Below are positions 1 to 7,510 of a DNA stretch of 28,930 bases, in pieces; position 1 is the first letter of the stretch, and each line of letters opens with the position of its first letter. Below the pieces are notes generated by a model, which saw only the letters and a program-made list of their open reading frames with translations, was not told where the DNA came from and ran no database searches. A program made the position numbers and the translations under genes. Source of the DNA: JAFGMR01 sp964632755. GTDB lineage: Archaea > Halobacteriota > Methanosarcinia > Methanotrichales > Methanotrichaceae. The stretch is from the NCBI GenBank assembly GCA_964632755.1, contig CAZWDT010000039.1:1-28930 (forward strand), given 5' to 3'.

Positions 1-37
1 CTTTCAGTTCCCTTTTCGTCGGGATGCGCGTTGCAAC
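1..37 (-). CRISPR. Leader-proximal CRISPR repeat, array continues off the left edge
   Basis: Read on the minus strand this 37-nt block begins GTTGCAACGCGCATCCC and ends AAAGGGAACTGAAAG. That is the usual form of archaeal repeats, which start with GTTGCAA and end in an A-rich GAAAG/GAAAC 5' handle. A short stem (TCCC/GGGA) fits inside it. A cas6 gene on the same strand and a TATA box in the intervening DNA fit a leader directly upstream, so transcription would run leftward out of the window. Only one copy is visible, so repetition and spacers cannot be confirmed here. Confidence 0.75.
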
Positions 38-54
38 AGCCCCCCAGAGGGGCT
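38..54. repeat. Hairpin at the leader-repeat junction
   Basis: AGCCCC at 38-43 and GGGGCT at 49-54 are perfect 6-bp inverted arms around a CCAGA loop, immediately abutting the CRISPR repeat. It could be a structural element at the integration site or a chance GC-rich hairpin. Confidence 0.5.
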
Positions 55-150
55 CATATCAGTTAAATATTGCGTTAGAATCCCCCGTTTGAAGGCCCCC
101 ATTTCGCCAGGGGGGCGATTGCAACCGTGTATATAAAGGCTGGCGAAAGG
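38..150 (-). promoter_or_regulatory. CRISPR leader with promoter
   Basis: This is the 113-nt gap between the cas6 stop codon and the repeat. On the minus strand it holds a perfect archaeal box A, TTTATATA, at 130-137. This would place transcription start near 105, about 70 nt before the first repeat. A GGTTGCAATC string at 117-126 resembles the repeat's 5' end. An inverted repeat AGCCCC/GGGGCT at 38-54 touches the repeat. No reading frame is convincing here. Leader function is inferred from position and the TATA box. Confidence 0.65.
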
Positions 151-1137
151 TCAGCCGCAGCTCTCCTCCAGCTGGTATCTGCCGTTTCCAAAGGTAGCCA
201 TCTTCCCCATGTGGATGACCTCGCCAAGCCTCAGAAGCGCGACGACCTCCGCCGAGAACTCGCCGGAGTAGGCGATCTCGCCGACGAAGAAGGGGGGGAG
301 CTTCGCCTTCTTCCCCTGGTCTCGAAAGTACCGCTCCTGATAAACGGGGCTCGTCTTCGATCTCGCCATCTCGACTTCCCTGCAGTATCCGAGGATGCGC
401 AGCGACTCCTGGTTGTCGTAGAGCATGCCAGTTCCGTGGAACTCGGCAAGGGCGTTTGCCCGGAAGAGGAGCCTTGATACGAGGCCTCTGAAGCTCGGCT
501 CGGTTGTGAACCGGTCGTTCTCCTTGATCTGGGATGGCGTTATGAACCTGAGGGTCACCTGCCCCCTGAATCCCTCGGCCCGCCTCAAGATCTCGTCGTA
601 GGAGATCGACCTCGCCCTGTTGAAGACAACGCCCCCCGAATAGATGCACTCCCTGTCATCGAGCCCAACCGAGTCGATGAGCTCGATCTCGTACTTTCCC
701 CGCCCCAACCTGTAGCCCTTCCCAAGGCCGCCCTCGCCGAGGTTTCGCAAAGCGAGGATGAAGTAGGGAAGGAGCTCTACGTTTTTGCCAAAGAGAGTGA
801 AACCGAGGGCTGCGCCCTGGCCCGGCCCGTACCTTCCAAAGGCCGGGGGATCGAGGACGAAGGGCCGCGGGATCTCCGACTGCTTCTTGAGCACGCTTGC
901 CCCCTCCGGAGGCCGGGAGTTGTAAATGTGGTCGTAGACGCACCTCTCCCGGTTGCAGCATCCGGCACAATCGTCCAGAGGAGCGTCGCCGCCCTTAGCA
1001 GCTGGATTTGCGCAGACCATCTCCCTCAACCTGAGGCCAAAGCCGCTCCGAAGGGAGTTTCCCGACCAGAGGGGAAGCTCCGCCTCGGTGGTGAACCTCA
1101 CCCTTGCCTCGAACCTGTGCAGATCCAGACCCTTCAT
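151..1137 (-). CDS. cas6: CRISPR-associated endoribonuclease Cas6
   Basis: Cas6 is the RAMP-fold ribonuclease that cuts pre-crRNA within repeats. The C-terminal segment carries the glycine-rich RAMP signature GKMATFGNGRYQL. The N-terminal third carries a cysteine cluster (C42, C57, C60, C61, C66 ending CVYDHIYN) matching the C..CxxC....CpY pattern of the zinc-cluster Cas6 branch. I chose the ATG at 1137 (328 aa) because the ferredoxin-like fold begins right after it (LHRFEARVRF). An upstream ATG at 1185 would add 16 residues with no family match. The gene stands alone, with the CRISPR leader only 14 nt past its stop codon, and no other cas gene is seen. Interference genes may lie left of the array. 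The family is fairly sure; the subtype cannot be assigned. Confidence 0.85.
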   Translation of the reverse strand: MKGLDLHRFEARVRFTTEAELPLWSGNSLRSGFGLRLREMVCANPAAKGGDAPLDDCAGCCNRERCVYDHIYNSRPPEGASVLKKQSEIPRPFVLDPPAFGRYGPGQGAALGFTLFGKNVELLPYFILALRNLGEGGLGKGYRLGRGKYEIELIDSVGLDDRECIYSGGVVFNRARSISYDEILRRAEGFRGQVTLRFITPSQIKENDRFTTEPSFRGLVSRLLFRANALAEFHGTGMLYDNQESLRILGYCREVEMARSKTSPVYQERYFRDQGKKAKLPPFFVGEIAYSGEFSAEVVALLRLGEVIHMGKMATFGNGRYQLEESCG

Positions 1138-1758
1138 GGATATCAATCCGCCTGCTATGCGTAAGTAACTTTTGCGAGATTGCATGGCGAGCGATCTTCG
1201 ATTCTCTCTGAGCTCGCTCAGGTGGACAGCAGGCGCTGGATCTGAAGTTGGAACTTGCTGCCACGCGATAATAATAACCAGGGCCTACAGACGATCGCCA
1301 TAAAGACACAAAAAACAAAGACTAATGCATGATCTTACCTATTTGTGCGTTATTCGTGGCTTTGTGCCTTTGTGATTAGGTTTTTTACAAGAATAGCTTA
1401 CATCCAGAGTCGTGATGAATGCAACTGCTCAATTACTTGAATGTTTTATCCAACTAATATTATTATAACTTATCCACGCTAAATATATATAAAAGAGATA
1501 TATACACTATTTTTGAACGAATATGAAAAAATTTAAGCATTTATTAGCGTCCATTTGTGTTCATTCGTGGTTGAAATCGTCCAAGAGAATCCAGCGCGAT
1601 GATCCCTCATAGGAATGCAAGCCACGAACATATCGTGAAAACTCGAGCCCATCTTGAAATCAGATCCGACAGACCGCAGCTGTTCTCCCGAGATCCACAC
1701 AAGCTCCTTTCGATGCCTCCTGCACACAGGCCTGATCCGGACCTATGGATGCAGCTCG
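1138..1758. other. Gene-poor stretch with a 30-nt repeat copy
   Basis: No convincing gene lies between cas6 and the MscS gene. The middle (about 1420-1540) is markedly AT-rich. A 30-nt unit at 1543-1572 is related to the inverted repeat at 3761-3830. A weaker run of similar words (ATTCGTGG, TTTGTG) occurs at about 1343-1376. The cas6 promoter should lie near the left end, but I see no strong box A. Confidence 0.6.
1543..1572. repeat. 30-nt repeat made of 10-nt ATTNGYGTTC units
   Basis: The block starts ATTAGCGTCC, continues ATTTGTGTTC and ends ATTCGTGGTT. It matches the reverse complement of 3801-3830 at 27 of 30 positions by hand alignment. It lies outside any gene. Confidence 0.75.
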
Positions 1759-2562
1759 CTACGCCTCGATCATCGCCGCCCAGCCCTTGGGCGCCTCTAT
1801 CCCCACCTCCTTGAAGGCGAGCCAGGCCCGGGCGGTCACGTCCGTCTCCAGATCGAACTCGTGCCTCAGGTCGTAGACGTAGCCTTTCGCCCTCAGGCGG
1901 CGATAGAAGGGGAAGTCCTTTACGAGCACCTTCGCCGGATGGCGGGGGGAGAGGCGGATGTAGCGCGATGTGACGAGCGCTTCAAAAAGAATCGCTCGCG
2001 CAAGGTCTGCATCTGAACGGGGATCGATGTAGAGGTCGATTACAACCATCATCTCCTGGCTTCCGGCATTCGCATTGAGAACCTCGCGCAGCACGAGCTG
2101 GTTGGAGACGGAGGCGAGCGAGTCGTCCGGGGTGATCAGCCTTGTTGAGCGAAGCCCTATATCCCTCACCTCTCCGTAGACTTCGCCGATCCTCACCTTG
2201 TCGCCTACCTGATAGGGCTTGTCGAGGACGATGATAATCCCCCCCACCACCTCGGCGACGAGATCCTTCAGGCCGAAGCCGACAGCAGCACCGGCAAGGC
2301 CCGAGACCGCCAGGGCCTGGGCAGATGACAGAACGAGGACCGAGTGAAGTATCAGGTAGATGGCAATGCCATAGATCGAGAACTTCAAGAGGGGGATGAT
2401 CATCTTGATCGTGATTCGATAGCCGTATGCCCTCTCGGAGATCCGGGATAGAAGTGCCGTTGCTGCCCGTGAGAGGATGTAGGCTGATGCCAGTATCATG
2501 GCCGATCTCAGTATCAGAGCAGTGTCGAGCACGGACAAGGGGGTAGCCAGGCTATCTGCCAT
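1759..2562 (-). CDS. MscS-family small mechanosensitive channel
   Basis: This 267-aa membrane protein would act as a tension-gated channel releasing solutes under hypo-osmotic stress. It has an N-terminal helix (about 15-35), a second membrane segment (about 52-80) and the MscS pore helix TM3. TM3 has its Gly/Ala packing pattern (SGLAGAAVGFGLKDLVAE, 87-104), followed by VGGIIIVLDKPYQVGDKV, the start of the beta domain. The soluble alpha/beta vestibule follows. The length matches minimal MscS proteins of about 280 aa. The ATG directly follows the TAG stop of the upstream AAA-like gene with no spacer, so translation is probably coupled. That arrangement suggests the two proteins act together. 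The family call is firm; the gating stimulus is inferred from the family. Confidence 0.92.
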   Translation of the reverse strand: MADSLATPLSVLDTALILRSAMILASAYILSRAATALLSRISERAYGYRITIKMIIPLLKFSIYGIAIYLILHSVLVLSSAQALAVSGLAGAAVGFGLKDLVAEVVGGIIIVLDKPYQVGDKVRIGEVYGEVRDIGLRSTRLITPDDSLASVSNQLVLREVLNANAGSQEMMVVIDLYIDPRSDADLARAILFEALVTSRYIRLSPRHPAKVLVKDFPFYRRLRAKGYVYDLRHEFDLETDVTARAWLAFKEVGIEAPKGWAAMIEA

Positions 2563-3624
2563 CTAGACCACCAGCTTCAGCCGTCGGAGATGATCTGCTG
2601 CGCCCTTGAGGGCCTCGGGCTGCATGGAGATGGTCTTCCCATCAAAGGATATCATCCCCCGGCGTTGGAGGCCATAGAGGATCTCCATCGAGCGCCCTGC
2701 CACCTCCGCGATCTCCTTAAGTTCGAGCGATCCCTTGGAGAGGATGATTGAGAGGATGAAGGAGTGGTCAAAGTCGAGATCGATCGATGGCACCTCTTGA
2801 AGGGTCTCGCTTCTTACGAGGGGATACTCCAGGGCCCGTCTCCAGAGGATCTCCGCAACTCCGGGATTTCCTCCTGAGATTCGAGCTAACCTCTCGAAGA
2901 AGACCCTCTTTGATGGAGGCGGCTCTGTTTTGTGGCGAAGACATGGCCGAAGATCCTTGAGGTCTTTTATCCTCACCTCCGGGACTGGAACCTCCACCTT
3001 CCACCCTCGAATGGCGACTGAACGCCTGCCCAATCGAATGGGGCAGCCCACCCTCACCGGGGTCTCCTTCTCGATTGCGAACTCGAGCTCCGCCTCCCCA
3101 TAAAGAGAGAGGTGGATCTCCATGAGATCCTTGGCATCCAGGACTGGCAGGCGTATCTGGAGTGGGAATACCTGGCCGAGCGGCAATATCTCCTGGAGGT
3201 ACTCCCAGGAGTAGACGTTGCATGTGGCTATGAAGAGATGGGGAGATGAGGCAACATGATCAATAAACCGCTTCATCGCTTCAAATCCCCCGATGCGCCT
3301 TCGATAGAGCCCCTCCATTCCAGAGACGATTCCTATGCTCTTATCTGACTCAGGGGGAAGCCCGCCATCTCGATAGAGATCGGCCCCATCCAGACGCTGA
3401 GCGCGAGGGTAGAGGGCTTTTGCCATCCGGTCCAGAAATGCCTCCAGGCCATAGAAGGGAGGGGCGATTAGCGCCAGGTTGGACCGCATCCCATCGTCGA
3501 GATCATCGACCACCACCCGGAGGATCTCCTCCTTTGCCGCCGCAAAGAGGGTGTCCTCGTCGTGAGCCGTTACTTCCCCCGAGTCGTCCAAGTCCATGAT
3601 AGCATATATCGGTCCGCCCTTCAT
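2563..3624 (-). CDS. Degenerate AAA-type ATPase-like protein with C-terminal winged helix
   Basis: This 353-aa soluble protein reads like an archaeal AAA/STAND ATPase whose nucleotide site has decayed. The Walker A position (about 54-62) is APPFYGLEA, without GK[ST]. The Walker B position (about 98-105) is GIVSGMEG, without an Asp-Glu pair. The fold is still recognisable downstream: FEAMKRFIDHV, then a sensor-1-like strand LFIATCNVYSWEYL (130-143). The last 60 residues look like a winged helix (ILSIILSKGSLELKEIAEVAG...LQRRGMISF). The gene abuts the MscS channel gene exactly. Starts at ATG 3624 or ATG 3597 are both possible; neither has a strong Shine-Dalgarno. A regulatory or scaffold role for the channel is inference. 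No named family is certain. Confidence 0.6.
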   Translation of the reverse strand: MKGGPIYAIMDLDDSGEVTAHDEDTLFAAAKEEILRVVVDDLDDGMRSNLALIAPPFYGLEAFLDRMAKALYPRAQRLDGADLYRDGGLPPESDKSIGIVSGMEGLYRRRIGGFEAMKRFIDHVASSPHLFIATCNVYSWEYLQEILPLGQVFPLQIRLPVLDAKDLMEIHLSLYGEAELEFAIEKETPVRVGCPIRLGRRSVAIRGWKVEVPVPEVRIKDLKDLRPCLRHKTEPPPSKRVFFERLARISGGNPGVAEILWRRALEYPLVRSETLQEVPSIDLDFDHSFILSIILSKGSLELKEIAEVAGRSMEILYGLQRRGMISFDGKTISMQPEALKGAADHLRRLKLVV

Positions 3625-4084
3625 ATATGGCTTATCATGCCCCCTCTCACCTTATTTCGAATGAAAAAGCTTCGGAAGATATCGTTTTTCATCCTTTATG
3701 CATGAGCCCACCAGGATCATGAACGTGTGAACCGCGAACGAACCCTAATTACCTTATCGGATTCGTGTTCATTAGTGTGCATTAGTGGTTTTACATAACC
3801 AACCACGAATGAACGCGAATGAACGCTAATATATTTCATTTAATTCACGTGCATTTATGGTACCTATGAGCGTTTATATGGCACTTCCATAGGAGTTTAG
3901 CGTGATGAAGTTGATAATAAGTCCAAGTCGAAGATTGGTGGCATTCAGGTAATTGATCAGCTGCTCATCCCTCCTCAGAAGGGTAATCGTCGATAGAATC
4001 AGGCTTATCCCCCTGATCCACATCTATCGCCCTCGCAAGGGTTATCATCGGGAGATACGCGGTTGTCCGGTGGGAGAATAGACG
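3625..4084. other. Gene-poor stretch with repeats
   Basis: This 460-nt gap between divergent genes holds the inverted repeat at 3761-3830 and a decayed related string at about 3729-3750 (AACCGCGAACGAACCCTAAT). The DNA is AT-rich. The region must contain the promoters for the AAA-like gene and the Cys-cluster gene, but neither is clear. No RNA gene was recognised. Confidence 0.6.
3761..3830. repeat. Imperfect inverted repeat, 30-nt arms of 10-nt units
   Basis: The left arm (3761-3790) and right arm (3801-3830) are imperfect reverse complements, 24 of 30 by hand, around a 10-nt loop. Each arm is three 10-nt units of the type ATTNGYGTTC, with the last ending GTGGTT. The right arm read on the minus strand also matches 1543-1572. 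The transcript would fold into a long hairpin. Confidence 0.8.
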
Positions 4085-4501
4085 ATGAGCGAGGATGAGG
4101 TCTGGTACAGCGAGGGCTTGAGGTTCCAATGTCAACGATGTGGGAGATGCTGCGGGGGAGAGCCTGGCCTGGTCTGGGTTACCCCGGAGGAGATACCGAT
4201 TATCGCCGAGTACCTGGGCGTCCACAAGGAGTACTTCGAAGGGGTCTACCTGAGGAATATGAGGGGAAGGTTCACCATAGCGGACCGGCTCAATGGGGAC
4301 TGCTTTCTCCTGGAGATCGAGGCCCGAGGATGTCGGATCTATCCGGTTAGGCCCGCGCAATGCCGGGCTTACCCATGGTGGTCCGGGATCCTGTCAAGCC
4401 CCGACGACTGGGCGGCTGAGTCAAATCGTTGCCCTGGCATCGGCAATGGCCGGCTCTGGACGAGGGAGGAGATCGAAGAGATGATGATCGACCTTGATTG
4501 A
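4085..4501 (+). CDS. YkgJ-type cysteine-cluster (CxxCxxCC) protein
   Basis: This 138-aa protein belongs to the UPF0153/YkgJ family of putative zinc- or iron-binding proteins. The N-terminal CQRCGRCC (16-23) is the diagnostic CxxCxxCC motif. It is followed by the usual LVWVTPEEIP segment, and then by further cysteines in GDCFL, GCRIYPVRPAQCRAYPWW and NRCPG. The start is supported by GGTGGGAG upstream of the ATG. It is monocistronic and converges on the dehydrogenase gene, separated by 13 nt. The biochemical role of the family is not established. In some genomes these proteins sit near Fe-S or maturation genes, but nothing here specifies a partner. Confidence 0.88.
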   Translation: MSEDEVWYSEGLRFQCQRCGRCCGGEPGLVWVTPEEIPIIAEYLGVHKEYFEGVYLRNMRGRFTIADRLNGDCFLLEIEARGCRIYPVRPAQCRAYPWWSGILSSPDDWAAESNRCPGIGNGRLWTREEIEEMMIDLD

Positions 4502-4514
4502 AAGAGCTCTCGCT

Positions 4515-5456
4515 TCAGCGAAAGTCGATCAGGACCTTCAGGGCACCGGGGGCCGCGGCAAAGGCCTCGTTCGCGCGGTCGAACTCGTATATGCCGGAGA
4601 TGAGGGGCCTTACATCGATGTATCTGTTCAAGAGCGCTTTTACGGCCGGCTTGAAGGGGCCGCAGCGTGACCCGATCACATGGACCTCGTCGACCACTAT
4701 CGGAGCGAGGTTCATCTCAGAGCTTGCGGCGGCAGTCGTCTTGAGGACGATCGTCCCCCTTGGCCTCACCAATTGCAGCGCGAGAGAAAGACCATCTGGA
4801 GACCCTGTCGCCTCGATCACAAGATCGTAGGCCTTCTCGATCTCAAGGTCGGGCAAAAGGACCGTATCCACTCCCTGGTCGCTTGCTACATTGAGCTTAT
4901 CGCGGTGCTTGCCAACGAGCGTCACCTGAGCGGAAGTTCGCCCGATCAAAAGTGAGATGAGAAGGCCAAGGGTTCCATCGCCCATCACGAGGATGCGCTT
5001 TGACGGACCAATTGCAACGCAATCGAGCACCTGCATCGCAGCGCCTAAGGGCTCTACAAAGACCGCTTCCTCGTCGGGGAGGCCTTGGGGCACCTTGTGC
5101 AGGTTCTCCGCAGGAAGGACGAGATAATCTGCCATCGACCCATCCCTCCCACCTATGCCCAATGTGGTCCGCGTCGGACAATGATTGGAGAGGCCGCGGC
5201 GACAGTAGTCGCATATGCCACAGCCGCAGTTTATCTCGCCTACAACACGGCTGCCTTCGAAAGCGCCCTTTGCAACCGTTCCAACGAACTCATGGCCGAG
5301 CACGCCTCTAAATCCCATATATCCACGCATGATCTGGATGTCGGTGTTGCATATGCCGGCAAGCCTCACCCGTATCAGAGACTCTCCCTTTCGCGGCACA
5401 GGCCTGGGGGTGCCGCGCACAAACCTGAGATTGCCATCGAAGACCACCGCTCTCAT
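4515..5456 (-). CDS. Zinc-dependent alcohol dehydrogenase-like (MDR family) oxidoreductase
   Basis: This 313-aa medium-chain dehydrogenase would oxidise an alcohol or polyol with NAD(P). Catalytic-zinc ligands are visible: C36 (GICNTD), H54-E55 (GHEF) and E136 (EPLG). The structural zinc lobe has C79, C82, C85 and C93 in the normal C-x2-C-x2-C-x7-C spacing. The Rossmann loop reads VMGDGTLGLL (GxGxxG). The sorbitol/threonine dehydrogenase branch is the closest look, but the substrate cannot be read from sequence. I start at ATG 5456 because MRAVVFDG is the family N-terminus and GGAG lies about 7 nt upstream. The longer frame to 5501 adds unrelated residues. It is divergent from tfx and shares its short promoter region. 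Confidence 0.88.
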   Translation of the reverse strand: MRAVVFDGNLRFVRGTPRPVPRKGESLIRVRLAGICNTDIQIMRGYMGFRGVLGHEFVGTVAKGAFEGSRVVGEINCGCGICDYCRRGLSNHCPTRTTLGIGGRDGSMADYLVLPAENLHKVPQGLPDEEAVFVEPLGAAMQVLDCVAIGPSKRILVMGDGTLGLLISLLIGRTSAQVTLVGKHRDKLNVASDQGVDTVLLPDLEIEKAYDLVIEATGSPDGLSLALQLVRPRGTIVLKTTAAASSEMNLAPIVVDEVHVIGSRCGPFKPAVKALLNRYIDVRPLISGIYEFDRANEAFAAAPGALKVLIDFR

Positions 5457-5516
5457 GCATGACTCCATGTTGGCCGTCGACCCGATCGGCCCAACGTTCA
5501 ATGCAACAGGCCGACC

Positions 5517-5526
5517 TTATAAATAA
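5517..5526. promoter_or_regulatory. TATA box between adh-like and tfx genes
   Basis: TTATAAATAA reads as a box A on both strands. On the minus strand it lies about 60 nt upstream of the dehydrogenase ATG, predicting a short leader. On the plus strand it lies 107 nt from the tfx ATG, implying a leader of about 80 nt. The direction of use cannot be decided from sequence. Confidence 0.5.
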
Positions 5527-5632
5527 TTGGTGTGTCAACCTTATCTCTGTTATCCATGTTACGATTATCTCATCTCATCTCCGTTGGCGCATCCTGGAGC
5601 AATTGGCGGGGGGTCTCGAGGGGGGAGTCCTC

Positions 5633-6061
5633 ATGAGCAAGGATCATGATACCACCTCCATCCTCACCGAAAGACAGCTGGAGGTGCTCCGCCTGAGGGG
5701 AAAGGGCCTCTCTCAGAGGGAGATCGCCGATATACTGGGAACCACTCGCTCTAATGTGAGCATACTCGAGTCACGTGCAGCTCAGAACGTCGAGAGGGCG
5801 AGGAGGACGATCGATGAGTGGATGACCATTCAGGCCCCTATCGTCGTGACCGTGGCCGGTGGATCCGACATCTTCCAGATCCCCGGATTGATCTTCCAGG
5901 AGGCCGATTCCCAGAATCTTCGCCTCCCCATGGACTCGGTTGAGCTCGTGGTTCAGCTCAGAACCAAGGCCCCTCAAGAGCTGAAGGGACGGATGATATT
6001 GAGGGATATCCAGATATTCGTCTCTCGGGAGGGGGAGATGCTGGTCAAGCCCTTGCCCTAA
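5633..6061 (+). CDS. tfx: Tfx-family DNA-binding transcriptional regulator
   Basis: This 142-aa protein has an N-terminal helix-turn-helix (about 11-60: LTERQLEVLRLRGKGLSQ then REIADILGTTRSNVSILE) and the Tfx C-terminal domain (about 66-142). The founding member from Methanothermobacter binds downstream of the molybdenum formylmethanofuran dehydrogenase (fmdECB) promoter and is thought to activate it. The start follows a strong GGGGGAG at about 5621-5627. No fmd genes are in the window, so the target here is unknown. The MoaD/MoaE genes 20 kb away show that the organism makes molybdopterin, which fits a molybdenum link. The family call is strong. Confidence 0.9.
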   Translation: MSKDHDTTSILTERQLEVLRLRGKGLSQREIADILGTTRSNVSILESRAAQNVERARRTIDEWMTIQAPIVVTVAGGSDIFQIPGLIFQEADSQNLRLPMDSVELVVQLRTKAPQELKGRMILRDIQIFVSREGEMLVKPLP

Positions 6062-6209
6062 GGGGATGGATCCGCCCGTCAGGGAGTAGCAAAAGGGATT
6101 GACGAGCGGTCATCATGATAGTAGTCGTAGTAGGTATGTGTACCTTGGCCATGCGGGGCGAAAGTGAATCGCGCCTGCCCGGCCCCTCATTGAGGTGGCG
6201 ATCTTGAAA

Positions 6210-6557
6210 ATGGTTGAAGTAGAGGTGGGCGGCAAGGGAAGGGCACTTGTCGAGCTGGACGGGAGGAATCCGGGGATAGCGGAGAGGATATGTCAATCGC
6301 TGCCCTTGATCGCCAGGGCAAAGCTATGGGGCGAAGAAGTCTACTTCGAGCTCTCCATTAAGAACGCTGACGAGGATCCGTCTCCTACATCGCAAGAGGG
6401 CGATGTCTCCTGGTGGTCTCCGGGCTGTGCGCTCTGCATCTTCTTTGGAAGCACCCAGCCCTATTCACCGGTGAACCACATCGGCCGGGTTAAGGAGGGT
6501 CTGGACCGATTCTATCGCGTCGAAGCCGGCGACACGCTGGTGCTCAGGAGGGCATAG
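6210..6557 (+). CDS. Cyclophilin-like fold protein (DUF369 type)
   Basis: This small protein of about 115 aa matches the archaeal cyclophilin-like family (PF04126 type). It has a beta-barrel opening VEVEVGGKGRALVELDGRN, then PLIARAKLWGEEVYFEL, and the diagnostic PGCALCIFFGSTQPYSP loop followed by NHIGRV. Peptidyl-prolyl isomerase activity is not established for the family. GAGGTGG at 6192-6198 supports the ATG at 6210, though TTG 6204 is also well placed and GTG 6195 is in frame. The stop lies 5 nt before the ribose-bisphosphate isomerase gene, so the two form an operon. A functional link to nucleotide salvage is only suggested by that spacing. Confidence 0.85.
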   Translation: MVEVEVGGKGRALVELDGRNPGIAERICQSLPLIARAKLWGEEVYFELSIKNADEDPSPTSQEGDVSWWSPGCALCIFFGSTQPYSPVNHIGRVKEGLDRFYRVEAGDTLVLRRA

Positions 6558-6562
6558 TCGAT

Positions 6563-7510
6563 ATGGCGGAAAACGACGATATATCGGTCCGGGGCCTAGC
6601 CAGGCTCGAGGATACTTGCCGAAAGATACAGACGATGGAGATACGCGGCGCCGGTCGCATAGCCCGGGCAGCAGCCGGGGCGCTGAAGGAGTATGCAGGT
6701 GTGCAACAAGTCGAGGATCTCCATAGGTTCCACGAGGAGATGGGGCGAGCGGCGGAGATCCTGCTGGCGACAAGGCCTACGGCGGTCTCGCTATCGAACG
6801 CCGTGGCGATGGTGATGCGCATTCAGGCGTCCGACGTCCCCGGCGCGAGGAGGGCGGTCATGGAAAACGCCGACCGCTTCATCAAGAACTCGCGAAAAGC
6901 GGTTGACCGCATAGGCGAGATCGGAAGCAAGCGCATTCGGTCGGGCGAAACCATACTCACCCATTGCAACTCAGAGGCCGCCCTCTCGATCATCGCCAGA
7001 GCCCACAGGGACGGAAAGGAGATCGAGGTTATCGCAACAGAGTCCCGGCCGAGAATGCAGGGACTGCTTACGATCGGCTTTCTGGAGGAGCTTGGAGTGC
7101 CGACCGAGCTTATAGTGGACTCGGCTGTTCGCAGCGCGATGAACGACGTGGACGCCGTCGTCGTTGGGGCAGACGTCATCACCGCGAACGGCTCGCTCGT
7201 AAACAAGATCGGAACTTCGCAGATAGCGCTCTTCGCCCACGAGGCCCGCACGCCCTTCATCGTGGCGGCGGAGACGTACAAGTTCAGCCCGGCAACCATC
7301 ATGGGGGAGCTCGTCGAGATAGAGGAGAGACCTGCCGAGGAGGTCCTCAAAGATGCGGCGCGCTATCGACACGTACGCGTCAGGAATCCCGCCTTCGATG
7401 TCACCCCCCACCAATACATAGACGTGATCTGCACCGAGGCCGGGGCCATTCCACCGGAGATGAGCTACCTCATAATAAAGGAGAGGTTGGGCTGGGAGCT
7501 GACCGATTAG
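6563..7510 (+). CDS. Ribose 1,5-bisphosphate isomerase
   Basis: This 315-aa member of the eIF2B-alpha-like superfamily converts ribose 1,5-bisphosphate to ribulose 1,5-bisphosphate. The product feeds archaeal type III RuBisCO in the AMP salvage route after AMP phosphorylase. The conserved Cys in ILTHCNSEA (C135) and Asp in VVGADVI (D204) match the catalytic pair (C133/D202) reported for the Thermococcus kodakarensis enzyme. Other family blocks are ATESRPRMQG, SLVNKIGTSQIA and DVTPHQYIDVICTEAG. Its length is near the 322 aa of that enzyme. It sits 5 nt behind the cyclophilin-like gene, and its stop overlaps the next, opposing gene by 4 nt. RuBisCO and AMP phosphorylase are not in the window. 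Methylthioribose-1-P isomerase is a paralogous alternative, but the length and motifs fit R15P isomerase. Confidence 0.88.
   Translation: MAENDDISVRGLARLEDTCRKIQTMEIRGAGRIARAAAGALKEYAGVQQVEDLHRFHEEMGRAAEILLATRPTAVSLSNAVAMVMRIQASDVPGARRAVMENADRFIKNSRKAVDRIGEIGSKRIRSGETILTHCNSEAALSIIARAHRDGKEIEVIATESRPRMQGLLTIGFLEELGVPTELIVDSAVRSAMNDVDAVVVGADVITANGSLVNKIGTSQIALFAHEARTPFIVAAETYKFSPATIMGELVEIEERPAEEVLKDAARYRHVRVRNPAFDVTPHQYIDVICTEAGAIPPEMSYLIIKERLGWELTD

Noticed and set aside
1138..1758. Search for tRNA or other structured RNA genes in this and the other gene-poor stretches
   Set aside because: No cloverleaf-like arrangement or TTCGAATC-type T-loop was seen by eye. A covariance-model scan would be needed for a firm negative.
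3729..3830. ATTCGTG/CACGAAT words considered as a CRISPR array
   Set aside because: The units are 10 nt in direct tandem with no spacers, and the block is palindromic, so it is a hairpin repeat and not an array.
6115..6207. Short plus-strand frame opening MIVVVVGMCTLAM between tfx and the cyclophilin-like gene
   Set aside because: A hydrophobic start but no clear ribosome-binding site. It runs into the next gene's leader; not enough to call a gene.
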